64,000 bases of DNA from Oceanobacillus saliphilus (GCF_023522835.1 NZ_JALCZU010000006.1:1-64000), one strand, 5' to 3'. Shown: positions 45,468 through 54,004, counted from the stretch's first letter. The notes: generated from the letters alone by a model not told the origin. Numbers and translations are program-made.

Positions 45468-46011
45468 TTTGATAAACCTCCTCCCCGATAGTAGATTCAT
45501 ATAGTTCCTTCACTTTCCTTTTGCCGCGATAAATTCTTGTTTTCACCATTGATAACTTTATATTTAATATAAGGGCAATTTCATCGTATGTTTTATCATG
45601 AAAATAATAGAGGATTAATGGCAGCTTATACTTAGCGTCCAGTTTCTGAATACATTCATGCAGAAATAAATGCTCCTGTTTTTCAAAATAATACCCTCTC
45701 GCATGCATTCCTTGCTGTCGCTCCTTGGCTCGATCCATTAATTTAGTACTTCTCTTCTCTTTTCGATAATAATCCCGGGTTACATTTAATGTGATTTTGT
45801 ACAGCCATGTTGAAAACTTTCCTTTCGTATACAAATGAATCTTCCTGTAAATTTTAATGAAGGTTTCCTGAACAATATCCGAAATGTTTTCCTGTTTAAT
45901 GCCAAACTGATAAGCAAATCTCTCTATTACTGGTTTATAATGGTCAATTAATTGTTCAAACGCTTTTTCGTCATTTAATTTTACTCTTTGGATAATCTCC
46001 TGTTCATTCAA
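45460..46011 (-). CDS. ECF-type RNA polymerase sigma factor
   Basis: 183 residues with both sigma regions. Region 2 includes AFEQLIDHYKPVIERFAYQFG, ISDIVQETFIKIYRKI and KFSTWLYKITLNVTRDYYRK; region 4 includes LPLILYYFHDKTYDEIALILNIKLSMVKTRIYRGKRKVKELY. The TTG start follows GGGGGAG. About 30 nt upstream, on the minus strand, TGCAACTTT (46066-46074) and CGTTTC (46045-46050) resemble an ECF-type promoter, suggesting autoregulation. It overlaps the anti-sigma gene. The regulon is unknown. Confidence 0.9.
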   Translation of the reverse strand: MNEQEIIQRVKLNDEKAFEQLIDHYKPVIERFAYQFGIKQENISDIVQETFIKIYRKIHLYTKGKFSTWLYKITLNVTRDYYRKEKRSTKLMDRAKERQQGMHARGYYFEKQEHLFLHECIQKLDAKYKLPLILYYFHDKTYDEIALILNIKLSMVKTRIYRGKRKVKELYESTIGEEVYQNG

Positions 46012-46157
46012 TTGGGGACTCTCCCCCTTTCTTTTATCTATTGTGAAACGAAAGAAGTTTTAGATAAAGTTGCATTTCCAAAAAAATAATTTTAAAAAGC
46101 TGTTTATAATTTTTAACACCGGGTAATACTATAAATGTAAGACTTTCTCGTATTCCC

Positions 46158-46193
46158 CCTGTAGGCAAGGCGTTTCGACGCTTTGCTTTTTTT
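46158..46193 (+). terminator. Orphan plus-strand terminator upstream of patB
   Basis: GCAAGGCG and CGCTTTGC pair (one wobble or mismatch) across a 6-nt loop, followed by nine T. No plus-strand gene lies between pgi (already terminated) and this hairpin, and the patB -10 box (TATAAT, 46219-46224) lies after it. It therefore ends a short, otherwise unannotated transcript. Confidence 0.75.
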
Positions 46194-46255
46194 TTGCGCA
46201 TTCTCAAGTACTCTTTGCTATAATAGCAATAATGAAAGTAGGAGGCTGACTGAAT

Positions 46256-47428
46256 ATGAGTATCTTTGATGAAATATTTGACCGCAGAAATACAAGGTCT
46301 GCCAAATGGGACATGCTTCAAGAAGTATTCCAATCCGACGAAGTTCTCCCGATGTGGGTTGCCGATATGGATTTCAAAGCACCGAAAGAGGTAAATGATG
46401 CCTTGATTAGACGCGCACAGCACGGTATTTATGGCTATACAGTCGTAGATGATGATGTGGTTGGTGCAATTATTGACTGGCAGAAGAAAAGAAATCAATG
46501 GACAATAGATAAATCATGGTTAACCTATAGTCCTGGTGTAGTAACCAGCTTACATATGGCAGTACAGGCATTCACTGAACCACAGGATAAAATTTTAATT
46601 CAATCCCCTGTCTACACTCCATTTTACAGTGTAATTACTGAACATGACAGAATAGTTGTAAAGAATTCACTTATAAATCAAGATAATTATTATACGATTG
46701 ATTTCGATGATTTCGAGGAAAAATTAAGAAGTGGTGTTAAAGCCTTTATCTTATGCTCTCCACACAATCCTGTAGGAAGAGTATGGAAAAAAGAAGAATT
46801 GCAGGAAATGGCGAGACTTTGTCTGAAATATGATGTCATGATTTTCTCGGATGAAATTCATAGCGACCTCGTATTCCCGGGGAAGCATCATATTCCGATT
46901 GCATCTCTTTCTGAAGAGATTGCCGATCAGACCATTACTTGCATGGCACCTTCCAAAACATTTAACCTTGCTGGTCTGGATGCTTCCTATGTTATCACGA
47001 CAAATAAAGATAAGCGCAAACAACTGAATGCTGCGTTCAGCAGACAAGGTTTCCATAATATGTTGAATATGATGGGAAATACGGCGATGGAAGCTGCCTA
47101 TACGTATGGTGAATCGTGGTTGGAAGAACTTGTGGCATTACTCGAAAACCACGCGAACTATGTTACGGAAATGTTTGCCAAACATGCACCACAACTTAAA
47201 GTCGTTAAATCTGAAGGAACATACTTACTTTGGGTTGACTGCAGCGAACTTAATATGGACAGCAAGGAACTGAAAAGATTTATGATTGAAAAAGCGAGAG
47301 TCGGCTTGAATACAGGGGCGGAATACGGTGAAGAGGGCGATCAATTCATGCGAATCAATATCGCCTGTCCACGTGCAACATTGGAAGAAGGCGTAAACCG
47401 GATTGTTGGAGCGGTACAAGCTCTTTGA
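46256..47428 (+). CDS. patB: PLP-dependent C-S lyase / aminotransferase (PatB/MalY type)
   Basis: A fold-type I PLP enzyme of 390 residues, normal for the MalY/PatB family. Key segments are LPMWVADMDFKAP, LTYSPGVVTSLHMAVQAF, CSPHNPVGRVW and the PLP-binding Lys in APSKTFNLAGL. PatB is a cystathionine beta-lyase in B. subtilis, where it lies just before kinB-kapB. Here kapB is also close but kinB is absent. AGGAGG precedes the ATG by 10 nt. Confidence 0.92.
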   Translation: MSIFDEIFDRRNTRSAKWDMLQEVFQSDEVLPMWVADMDFKAPKEVNDALIRRAQHGIYGYTVVDDDVVGAIIDWQKKRNQWTIDKSWLTYSPGVVTSLHMAVQAFTEPQDKILIQSPVYTPFYSVITEHDRIVVKNSLINQDNYYTIDFDDFEEKLRSGVKAFILCSPHNPVGRVWKKEELQEMARLCLKYDVMIFSDEIHSDLVFPGKHHIPIASLSEEIADQTITCMAPSKTFNLAGLDASYVITTNKDKRKQLNAAFSRQGFHNMLNMMGNTAMEAAYTYGESWLEELVALLENHANYVTEMFAKHAPQLKVVKSEGTYLLWVDCSELNMDSKELKRFMIEKARVGLNTGAEYGEEGDQFMRINIACPRATLEEGVNRIVGAVQAL

Positions 47429-47431
47429 TTT

Positions 47432-47470
47432 AAAAGCAGCCAAATGCGCTCAGCATTTGACTGCTTTTTC
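47432..47470 (+). terminator. Terminator of patB
   Basis: AAAAGCAGCCAAATG and CATTTGACTGCTTTT pair with one mismatch and end in T. Confidence 0.8.
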
Positions 47471-47592
47471 TATTATGGTTAACTTGAGATTATTTAAGAC
47501 GCATTCACTACGCACTTATCAACTATCTTTTTTTATTTTTCGGTGAATATTGGTTTTTATCGGCAAGATTACAACACATCGCTAATTTCCAG

Positions 47593-48168
47593 CTACTCGT
47601 CCTGCTCCTCATTAAAATCGGTCGGGTCTGTAGGTGACTCTTCTGTTGCACCGTTATCCTCGTCCCTTTTAATTTCACCGCACAGAATTCTTGCTCCGGA
47701 ATCCCCGCTTGGCTGGCTGACCCCATCATCCTGGGATTCATGAACAACCAACGAAGTTCCTTCTTCTTTCAATATGGAATCTTTTCCATCAAGCAGGGTT
47801 GCACCCGCTAGCATCAGTTCCGCTTCCACGAGTCCTTCGCCATCGGCTTCAATATTTGGCAGGTCACCGAGATGGGCTCCCTCAGGGTGCATCAGACCAT
47901 GTTCATTGCCCTCTGTATCGAAATGATTGCCTGCAGATATAAAATCGGGGCCTTCACATATAGGAAACTCATGTACATGTATTCCATGGAAACCCGGTTC
48001 CAGACCTTCCAGCTTAAGTTCTATCCCTACTCCCTCTTCCTGTTCATTCAATGTCGCCGTTCCAACCATATCTCCTGAGGCATTGTACATTTCCACTGTT
48101 TTACTTGTAGGGCTGTCTTCCTGACAGGCGGTTAAAATAAGTAGGATAAGCAAGAAAATAAAACGCAT
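47593..48168 (-). CDS. sodC: Cu/Zn superoxide dismutase-like lipoprotein (SodC/YojM)
   Basis: A lipoprotein signal ends in LTAC (Cys15). The SOD fold follows: GFHGIHVHEFPICEGPDF (copper His), AGNHFDTEGNEHGLMHPEGAHLGDLPN (bridging and zinc ligands), LVVHESQDDG (last copper His) and SGARILCGEI (conserved Arg). The last about 25 residues are an acidic tail. Copper ligands all appear present, unlike in B. subtilis YojM where some are said to be missing. It would protect the cell surface against superoxide. Confidence 0.9.
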   Translation of the reverse strand: MRFIFLLILLILTACQEDSPTSKTVEMYNASGDMVGTATLNEQEEGVGIELKLEGLEPGFHGIHVHEFPICEGPDFISAGNHFDTEGNEHGLMHPEGAHLGDLPNIEADGEGLVEAELMLAGATLLDGKDSILKEEGTSLVVHESQDDGVSQPSGDSGARILCGEIKRDEDNGATEESPTDPTDFNEEQDE

Positions 48169-48274
48169 ATAACTAGCTCCTTTAGCATCTCTTTCTACTC
48201 AGTATTTGCAACTATACTATAAACTAAACATTAAAAACGAAGGCATGCACCAAGCCTGTCGGTAACAGTAAAAA

Positions 48275-48306
48275 AAGCCTCCTTATATTAGAATATAAGG
48301 AGGCTA
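48275..48306 (-). terminator. Terminator of the small membrane protein gene
   Basis: AGCCTCCTTATAT and ATATAAGGAGGCT form a perfect stem, next to six A on the plus strand. Confidence 0.88.
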
Positions 48307-48308
48307 GC

Positions 48309-48506
48309 TCAAGAATTGGTTTTATCATTGCTGGCTTTTTTCAATAGCTTATCGTATTTCTCTTTAAAATCCTTTTCATCTCTTCTGGATTTTTTTATCA
48401 TGAAGTTCATAGCAAGAACTGCCATAAATATAAAAACTGCCAGAGCGATAATAGCTGGAATATATTCCGCTTTATCTTCGGGAAAATAAAGAAAAGGCAT
48501 CATCAT
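48309..48506 (-). CDS. Small membrane protein of unknown function
   Basis: 65 residues: a hydrophobic segment at about residues 15-36 (YIPAIIALAVFIFMAVLAMNFM) followed by a basic, Lys-rich cytoplasmic tail. GGATG precedes a run of three ATG codons. A strong terminator follows directly, which supports that it is a real gene. Function is unknown. Confidence 0.65.
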   Translation of the reverse strand: MMMPFLYFPEDKAEYIPAIIALAVFIFMAVLAMNFMIKKSRRDEKDFKEKYDKLLKKASNDKTNS

Positions 48507-48622
48507 TCTTCACATCCTTCATTTCTTATTATATCAAATTTATTCTATTGACCAACAAAATGAGTCAAATATTCGCCAAACTGCTACATTTTTGGCACAA
48601 TATAGCTAAGGAGAGTGATACA

Positions 48623-49000
48623 ATGGCAGAAGTTAAAATCGGAGATACTGTCAAAGCACATTATCATTCAGGTACATATATCGGTGAAGTAATCGAGGAC
48701 CGGGGAGCAAACTATCTGATTGAAGTGCTCGCTGTTCTGAAACACCCACTGCAAGGCGATCTTCATAACTATGGAAAGCTTGAGGATGTGTTTTTCCATG
48801 AACGAAAAGCTCTGGCGCATCACGAAAAAATGAATGTCAAAAAAGCGGCTGTCCATTCTTTTGAAGGTGAGATTCCTCCTTATGGAAAATCCCTGAAAGA
48901 AGCAGTTAAAAATTATCGTCAGAAATTAGTTGCAGAGGATCATGAATTTAACAAGCAATCACTGCTAAAATTAAATTCTCTAGAAAAGCATTATTATTAG
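48623..49000 (+). CDS. kapB: Kinase-associated protein B (KapB)
   Basis: 125 residues: KIGDTVKAHYHSGTYIGEVIEDRGANYLIEVLAVLKHPLQGDLHNYG, then FFHERKALAHHEKMNVKK and PPYGKSLKEAVKNY match KapB. In B. subtilis KapB is needed for the KinB route of sporulation phosphorelay activation and is encoded in kinB-kapB. Here no kinase gene precedes it; the upstream neighbour is a small membrane protein on the opposite strand. The ATG at 48623 has AAGGAGAG at good spacing. Confidence 0.85.
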   Translation: MAEVKIGDTVKAHYHSGTYIGEVIEDRGANYLIEVLAVLKHPLQGDLHNYGKLEDVFFHERKALAHHEKMNVKKAAVHSFEGEIPPYGKSLKEAVKNYRQKLVAEDHEFNKQSLLKLNSLEKHYY

Positions 49001-49009
49001 AAAACTTGA

Positions 49010-49128
49010 CAACTGCCTAATCCTTTGTGCGGATGCCTTACTTGCTTAAAAACTGGCTGTCACCAAGCATTTCGGTGACAGCCTTGTTACACTTATGTAG
49101 GTGGGTACGTTTATGCTTTTGTACAAGC
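49010..49128 (+). repeat. Dispersed intergenic element, copy F, split by a hairpin
   Basis: The left block (AACTGCCTAATCCTTTGTGC, GGATGCCTTACTTGC) and right block (GTTACACTTATGTAGG, TACGTTTA, CTTTTGTAC) are both present, but about 45 bp carrying a perfect hairpin separates them. It lies between kapB and ptsH, which converge. Confidence 0.6.
49051..49085. terminator. Hairpin inside element F, possible terminator
   Basis: GGCTGTCACC (49055-49064) and GGTGACAGCC (49074-49083) pair perfectly. A short A-run precedes it, giving a U-run on the minus strand; the plus strand has only TTGTT after it. It could end kapB or back up the ptsH terminator. Confidence 0.6.
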
Positions 49129-49168
49129 AACAAACGATAATTTCTTACTTCATAAAAACCCTAAACCC

Positions 49169-49206
49169 AAAAAGCCAGGAAACAAATTCATGTTCCCTAG
49201 CTTTTT
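49169..49206 (-). terminator. Terminator of ptsH
   Basis: AAAAAGCCAGGAAAC pairs with GTTCCCTAGCTTTTT apart from two wobble or mismatched positions, 3 nt after the ptsH stop. Confidence 0.82.
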
Positions 49207-49209
49207 AGA

Positions 49210-49473
49210 TTACTCACCTAAGTGTTCTTTAATTACTTCTGCAATACCATTCAATGCATCTTCTTCGTCATTACCATCAGTAGTAACTTCGATTTCAGCA
49301 CCTTTAGGGATTCCTAGTGACATAACACCCATAATTGATTTTAAGTTAACTTTTTTCCCTTTATAAGATACCTCTACTTCAGAATTATATTGGCCCGCTT
49401 TATTAACGAGTAGAGTTGCAGGTCTTGCATGCACTCCAGTATCAGCTGTAATCGTAAATGTTTGTGCTTTCAT
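49210..49473 (-). CDS. ptsH: Phosphocarrier protein HPr
   Basis: 87 residues. The phosphorylated His15 is in DTGVHARPA and the regulatory Ser46 in LKSIMGVMSLG, so this is true HPr and not Crh, in which His15 is Gln. It relays phosphate from enzyme I to sugar-specific permeases and, as HPr-Ser-P, acts with CcpA in catabolite repression. The usual partner ptsI is not adjacent. AAGGATG precedes the ATG. A palindrome lies in its leader. Confidence 0.96.
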   Translation of the reverse strand: MKAQTFTITADTGVHARPATLLVNKAGQYNSEVEVSYKGKKVNLKSIMGVMSLGIPKGAEIEVTTDGNDEEDALNGIAEVIKEHLGE

Positions 49474-49504
49474 TTTATCTCATCCTTCCAAAATCTATTT
49501 ACTG

Positions 49505-49557
49505 TAATTAGGTTACTCACTAAACCATACCTGTTATTGGTTCACATAAACCTAATT
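49505..49557 (-). promoter_or_regulatory. Nested inverted repeat in the ptsH leader/promoter
   Basis: AATTAGGTT (49506-49514) pairs perfectly with AACCTAATT (49549-49557), and inside it AACCA (49523-49527) pairs with TGGTT (49538-49542). A TATAAT on the minus strand at 49560-49565 lies directly upstream, so the repeat covers the expected start of transcription. It may be an operator or a leader hairpin. Confidence 0.5.
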
Positions 49558-49815
49558 TTATTATATACAATTACGCGGTTTTATGAAAGATTTAACTCAT
49601 AAATTATCATATAAAGAGGAAATTTGTCTTTAACATCCTGTTGTGATAACTTTAATTTAAGGCTGTTTTCTAAAAGATCGGTTCGGTCGCTGCTCGTTCC
49701 ACCGAAAAAAAATGTTGGTAGTGAAACCTAATTTTAAAACGACGAAATAAAAGCAACAAAATTTATGAGGAGAGCCTAATTTAAACTAGTTTTTATAAAT
49801 CAAGGAGGAAATGAA
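49558..49815. other. Remaining ptsH-deoD intergenic region
   Basis: About 260 bp between two divergent genes. Apart from the ptsH -10 box and the deoD ribosome site AAGGAGG no clear element, frame or cre site was found. Confidence 0.5.
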
Positions 49816-50523
49816 ATGAGTGTTCATATAGGTGCAAAACAAGGAGAAATTGCTGATAAGATTCTTTTGCCTGGAGACCCGCTCCGCGCAAAATTTATTG
49901 CTGAAACGTTTCTGGAAGATGCAAAATTATACAATGAAGTACGCGGCATGTACGGGTATACAGGTACATACAAAGGTGAACGTGTCTCCGTACAGGGAAC
50001 CGGAATGGGTGTACCATCCATCTCTATTTATGTAAATGAACTGATTCAGAGCTATGACGTTAAAAAACTTATCCGTGTCGGTACTTGTGGTGCCATTCAG
50101 AAAGATGTTCAAGTACGTGATGTAATTTTAGCACAAGGTGCAACCACTGACTCCAATATGAACCGGTTAATTTTCAATGGTATTGATTATGCACCAATTG
50201 CTGATTTTGAGCTTTTGAAAAATGCCTATGATGCCGGTGTCGAAAAGGGACTCCATTTGCGAGTCGGAAATGTATTTACAAGCGATACATTCTATCGCGA
50301 CAATGCAAAAGAAGTAAATGAACTGCTTGCCAAATATCAAGTGCTTGCTATTGAAATGGAAACAACTGCACTTTATACGCTTGCAGCAAAATATGGTCGT
50401 AAGGCTCTATCTGTACTGACTGTATCTGACCATATCCTTACTGGCGAAGAAACTACTGCAGAAGAACGTCAGACGACATTTAATGAAATGATGGAAATTG
50501 CTCTGGATGCAGTAATTAAATAG
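49816..50523 (+). CDS. deoD: Purine nucleoside phosphorylase (DeoD type)
   Basis: Phosphorolysis of purine (deoxy)nucleosides in salvage. The 235-residue sequence has [39 protein letters not shown], the substrate-site [11 protein letters not shown] and [10 protein letters not shown], where the Asp protonates the base. Length and motifs match the hexameric bacterial enzyme. AAGGAGG precedes the ATG. No pentose phosphomutase gene is adjacent. Confidence 0.96.
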   Translation: MSVHIGAKQGEIADKILLPGDPLRAKFIAETFLEDAKLYNEVRGMYGYTGTYKGERVSVQGTGMGVPSISIYVNELIQSYDVKKLIRVGTCGAIQKDVQVRDVILAQGATTDSNMNRLIFNGIDYAPIADFELLKNAYDAGVEKGLHLRVGNVFTSDTFYRDNAKEVNELLAKYQVLAIEMETTALYTLAAKYGRKALSVLTVSDHILTGEETTAEERQTTFNEMMEIALDAVIK

Positions 50524-50530
50524 TTATACG

Positions 50531-50567
50531 AAAGCAGGCTGCCCATTAATGGACAGCCTGCTTTTAT
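50531..50567 (+). terminator. Terminator of deoD
   Basis: AAAGCAGGCTG and CAGCCTGCTTTT form an 11-bp stem with T-run. Confidence 0.9.
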
Positions 50568-50569
50568 GA

Positions 50570-50876
50570 AGTTGTACGATTGACTATCATTTCCTAATGA
50601 AACGGAATAGAAGCATTACGTTTTTACGTTAGATGCGGTTTCCGTCTGAATGACCATGATAGCAATTGTTGCTTTTTAATTGCGACTTTCAGACAAATTC
50701 AAACAGATGTCGCGACTGTCTAGTTCACTCAAAAACACTAAAATATAGCAGAGATTATTCATTAGCTTCAGACATTCGTTTACCTGGAAACTTCGGTATG
50801 GTAAAATAACAACATCAATACGGAAGCGAACCGATGTAACAACGGTTTCGATCAGCAGGAAGGATGTTTTTAGCTT
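50570..50876. other. deoD-yuiD intergenic region
   Basis: About 300 bp. GCGAC and GTCGC near 50681-50715, and GCAT.ACG with CGT..ATGC near 50613-50636, make only short hairpins. TAAAAT at about 50804 may be the yuiD -10 box. No gene is supported. Confidence 0.4.
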
Positions 50877-51353
50877 ATGGCTTTGTTTTCCAATTTCCCT
50901 TTATGGGCAGCATTAGCAGCAATCGTGTTTGCTCAGGTTGTTAAAATTCCAATCAAATTCATTCTCACGAAAGAATACCAACCGGGGCTTGCATTCAGCA
51001 CCGGTGGAATGCCCAGTAGTCATTCTGCTGCTGTAACTGCATTGACAACGGCAATTGGTATTTTAGAAGGAGTAACTTCCAATGTATTTGCCTTGGCATG
51101 TATTTTTAGTGTAATTACCATGTTTGATGCTTCTGGGGTGAGAAGACAAGCTGGGGAACAGGCTGCTGTTCTAAATCGATTAATTAATGATTTTCATCAT
51201 TTTACTGAGAGTGCAAAGGATTGGAATAATAAGGAAGAGTATGAGAAACGCCAGGAATTGAAAGAATTACTCGGCCATCAGCCTATTGAAGTATTTTTCG
51301 GCGGTTTGACAGGTATTATCATTGCATTCCTTCTTTATCCACTTTTCCAATAA
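50877..51353 (+). CDS. yuiD: Divergent PAP2 family membrane protein (YuiD)
   Basis: 158 residues with four hydrophobic segments. The phosphatase-like signature GGMPSSHSA and the distal MFDASGVRRQAGEQA with a His-containing LLGHQPIEVFFGGLTGI match the DUF212/YuiD family, which is related to PAP2 phosphatases. The lipid substrate is unknown. It sits at the start of the yui-yum block conserved with B. subtilis. Confidence 0.9.
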   Translation: MALFSNFPLWAALAAIVFAQVVKIPIKFILTKEYQPGLAFSTGGMPSSHSAAVTALTTAIGILEGVTSNVFALACIFSVITMFDASGVRRQAGEQAAVLNRLINDFHHFTESAKDWNNKEEYEKRQELKELLGHQPIEVFFGGLTGIIIAFLLYPLFQ

Positions 51354-51492
51354 AAGCTCTTTTTGAATATTGTTGCTCCTGATCTTCGTAGTATACAGAC
51401 AGATATGTGTCGTAACAACAGTTTATTCGATGGAATGAGTAACGTCGATAGATATTCTTTAGAAATATTATTATACGCATGGAAATGAAAAT

Positions 51493-51523
51493 AAGACTCC
51501 CTAAATTTTTAGGGAGTCTTTTC
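51493..51523. terminator. Terminator between yuiD and yuiC
   Basis: AAGACTCCCTAAA and TTTAGGGAGTCTT form a 13-bp stem followed by TTTT-rich sequence; it can serve both convergent genes. Confidence 0.88.
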
Positions 51524-51559
51524 ATTTTGAATGCTTACTGGCTACTTTTGCTTTTGATA

Positions 51560-52243
51560 TTAACTTTCATTAATTTGTTGTCTGAATACCTGCATGGCTT
51601 CATTTTCGTTTAATTGGTTCAGCTGCTCTTCGCTAAGTTGACCATTGCCCAATTCCACGATATATACATCAACTTCTCTTTTACCCCACTGTGAAAATAC
51701 ATCTTCAACGGTATGGTAATATAAATCGATTTTATTCCCTGTGATTGCACTTCCCTTATCTGCAACTACACCGTAACCATAATTAGGGATATACAGAATT
51801 GTCCCAATCGGATAGACATCTAAATCTGCAGCAATGGTAGAATACAAGTCTCGCTTTACTTTAACTCCCGAAAAAGTAATTCCGTATTCCGGATGGTCTG
51901 ATGTTTTCCCAGTTGATTCGATTCCTGCCGTATAACCTGTAGCCAAAACCGTTGTAACTGGATACTGATTGAAGTCAATTGCTTCTTCAATTGATTTTGG
52001 AGCATGAATCTCATCACTTGAAATGTACCTTTGTTTTGCCTTTGCAGTGTTTAAACTTTTATATGTTAATGCACTATGTCTATACTCAGCTGATTTTGAA
52101 GTGATCTGCGAATCCGGCTGGTCCATTGCCTCAGCTTTTCTTTCAATCCATGTGGCATCCGTAATGGAATGAAATGCCTGCGTGAATATAAACATAATCA
52201 GCACCAACATTCCAACATGCCAAATATTTTTTTTGATTTTCAT
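51560..52243 (-). CDS. yuiC: 3D-domain muralytic protein (YuiC)
   Basis: About 227 residues. A signal/anchor segment ([18 protein letters not shown]) is followed by a linker and a C-terminal 3D domain: [29 protein letters not shown] and [20 protein letters not shown], with the conserved Asp triad. YuiC of B. subtilis is a stationary-phase survival (Sps) lytic transglycosylase resembling Rpf. The ATG at 52243 has AGAGGT 7 nt upstream. Confidence 0.9.
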   Translation of the reverse strand: MKIKKNIWHVGMLVLIMFIFTQAFHSITDATWIERKAEAMDQPDSQITSKSAEYRHSALTYKSLNTAKAKQRYISSDEIHAPKSIEEAIDFNQYPVTTVLATGYTAGIESTGKTSDHPEYGITFSGVKVKRDLYSTIAADLDVYPIGTILYIPNYGYGVVADKGSAITGNKIDLYYHTVEDVFSQWGKREVDVYIVELGNGQLSEEQLNQLNENEAMQVFRQQINES

Positions 52244-52305
52244 GATTAACACCTCTTGGATGCTATCATTTCCAATCTATTAAAATTTTATTCAAAAAAA
52301 AGGAA

Positions 52306-52617
52306 TTAAAACATTTGATAGCCACTTTTACGCAAGAACTTTATAACCATACCGGAAACGATTGCTCCAGCTAAGCCAGATAATAAAATGATGACATCTG
52401 CAACTGCTAAACTTGTTATTTCACTTAACAATTTTGCAAAAGCATCTCCAGTATTTGTAAAATATTCGAGCGTGGAGATATTATCAATTATCATAACTAT
52501 AATAAACGGATATAGGAATGCCATCAACCAGGTTCTTCTTAAAAGCATATTCAATATAAATGCTATCCCGAAAAAGATGATAAAGTATAACATAACAGAA
52601 ACAATTAATTGGATCAA
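52306..52617 (-). CDS. yuiB: YuiB family membrane protein
   Basis: 103 residues with three hydrophobic segments (LIVSVMLYFIIFFGIAFILNML, LMAFLYPFIIVMII and VADVIILLSGLAGAIVSGMV). It matches the YuiB family in size and location between yuiC and yumB. The TTG start is 8 nt after GGGGGAG. Function is unknown. Confidence 0.82.
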   Translation of the reverse strand: MIQLIVSVMLYFIIFFGIAFILNMLLRRTWLMAFLYPFIIVMIIDNISTLEYFTNTGDAFAKLLSEITSLAVADVIILLSGLAGAIVSGMVIKFLRKSGYQMF

Positions 52618-52682
52618 TGTAGTAACTCCCCCTCATTTATCTATACAGGCATATAAGAGTCATTTTATAATAAAACAAAAGA

Positions 52683-52713
52683 AAAGCAAAGGCTATACGC
52701 TTGCCTTTGCTTT
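52683..52713 (-). terminator. Terminator of yumB
   Basis: AAAGCAAAGGC and GCCTTTGCTTT pair, followed on the minus strand by a U-rich tract. Confidence 0.85.
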
Positions 52714-52789
52714 ATTTACAGATATAAACTTACCTTTCTGGATAAGTAAGTGAACCTCTCATGACTATTGTCCCCGAGCTTTGGGCTAG

Positions 52790-54004
52790 TTAATGAAAGA
52801 AGTTAAACTTACCTTTTTTCATCAAGAGACCGATCCCACCCAATTTAAGAAGATAACGGTTATCACTCACTTTTTTCATAACTGCTGCTTTCCAACCGAA
52901 TAATTGATGACCAAGGACTTCGGCAATCCCATCATCGTTACCAAGCGAAGCTATTGTCCCTTGTAAATGAGGTACGAACGATTTTAGTTTTCCACCACGG
53001 ACCTTTTCTTTCACATTGCTTGCAACTGTTTCAGCCTGCTGGATTGCAATTTGCGCTGTCGGAGGAAATGGTCGCCCGGTCTCCTCATTTATAATTAATG
53101 CGCAATCTCCAATAACGAAAACTTCATCATGATCAGGGGTACGCATATCACCCCGTACTTCAACTTTCCCTCGGTTTGTTTCAAATCCAGAGCGTTCAAC
53201 AATGGAATTTGCCCGAACTCCTGCCGCCCAAATCGTTGTCATTGTTGGTATTTCAATTTGTTTTCCATCTTTTTCATAAACAATACTATCATTCTTGCAT
53301 TCCTTCAGCATTGCACCATTGATAAATTCTACTCCACGAGATTCCAATGAATTCATGGCATAATCAACAAGCCGCTCGTCAAATCCGGGCAAAATAGTTG
53401 ATGCACCTTCAACTACAATAATCCTTACCTGGGTTTTTTCAATGTCATATTCTTCACACAGCTGTGGAATTCGATTTGCCAATTCTCCGGCAAACTCGAT
53501 TCCCGTGAAACCGCCGCCTCCAATGACAATATTGAGTCGAGCATCATTTGTTTCCATCTCATGATGGTAGCATGCGAAGTTATAGTCCAAATGCTCCCTC
53601 AGTACACGGGCACTATTAATATTATCGATCGTAAATGCATGCTCATTCAGCCCGGGAATACCAAATGTTGCCGCCTCGAATCCTAATCCAATAACAAGAA
53701 CATCATATTTAAGCTCATCATTTGAAAGTTTTACCATTTTCTCCTCTGGCTTAACACAGATCACTTCATCTAAAATAACATTTACTTTGTTTGAATCTAT
53801 GACATCTTTAATCTTAATTTTAGTCCGATCATGATGAAGTGTACCAGCAGCATTTTCATGAAGCCATGTCGTCTGGTAATGGTAATCATTTTTGTTAACA
53901 AGTGTAATAACTGCTTCCGATGGATGCAGTGTTTTTTGCAATTTTGCCGCTGTCATCATGCCACCATATCCAGCACCTAAAATTACTATATGTGGTTTCT
54001 TCAT
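52790..54004 (-). CDS. yumB: Type II NADH dehydrogenase (YumB-like)
   Basis: A 404-residue membrane-associated flavoprotein passing electrons from NADH to menaquinone without pumping protons. The FAD motif is VILGAGYGGMMTAAKL, the NADH motif is IVIGGGGFTGIEFAGEL, and VFVIGDCALI binds the FAD ribityl chain, followed by PPTAQIAIQQAE. The ATG at 54004 has GGAG about 11 nt upstream; a GTG 9 nt earlier is too close. It is divergent from yumC, as in B. subtilis. Confidence 0.93.
   Translation of the reverse strand: MKKPHIVILGAGYGGMMTAAKLQKTLHPSEAVITLVNKNDYHYQTTWLHENAAGTLHHDRTKIKIKDVIDSNKVNVILDEVICVKPEEKMVKLSNDELKYDVLVIGLGFEAATFGIPGLNEHAFTIDNINSARVLREHLDYNFACYHHEMETNDARLNIVIGGGGFTGIEFAGELANRIPQLCEEYDIEKTQVRIIVVEGASTILPGFDERLVDYAMNSLESRGVEFINGAMLKECKNDSIVYEKDGKQIEIPTMTTIWAAGVRANSIVERSGFETNRGKVEVRGDMRTPDHDEVFVIGDCALIINEETGRPFPPTAQIAIQQAETVASNVKEKVRGGKLKSFVPHLQGTIASLGNDDGIAEVLGHQLFGWKAAVMKKVSDNRYLLKLGGIGLLMKKGKFNFFH

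Noticed and set aside
46034-46498. 154-codon minus-strand frame over the patB start
   Set aside because: It overlaps patB antisense and the orphan terminator and has no family resemblance.
48760-48785. Sequence in kapB resembling the array palindrome (GATCTTCATAACTATG)
   Set aside because: It is inside conserved coding sequence, is a single copy and lacks the second arm, so it is probably chance.
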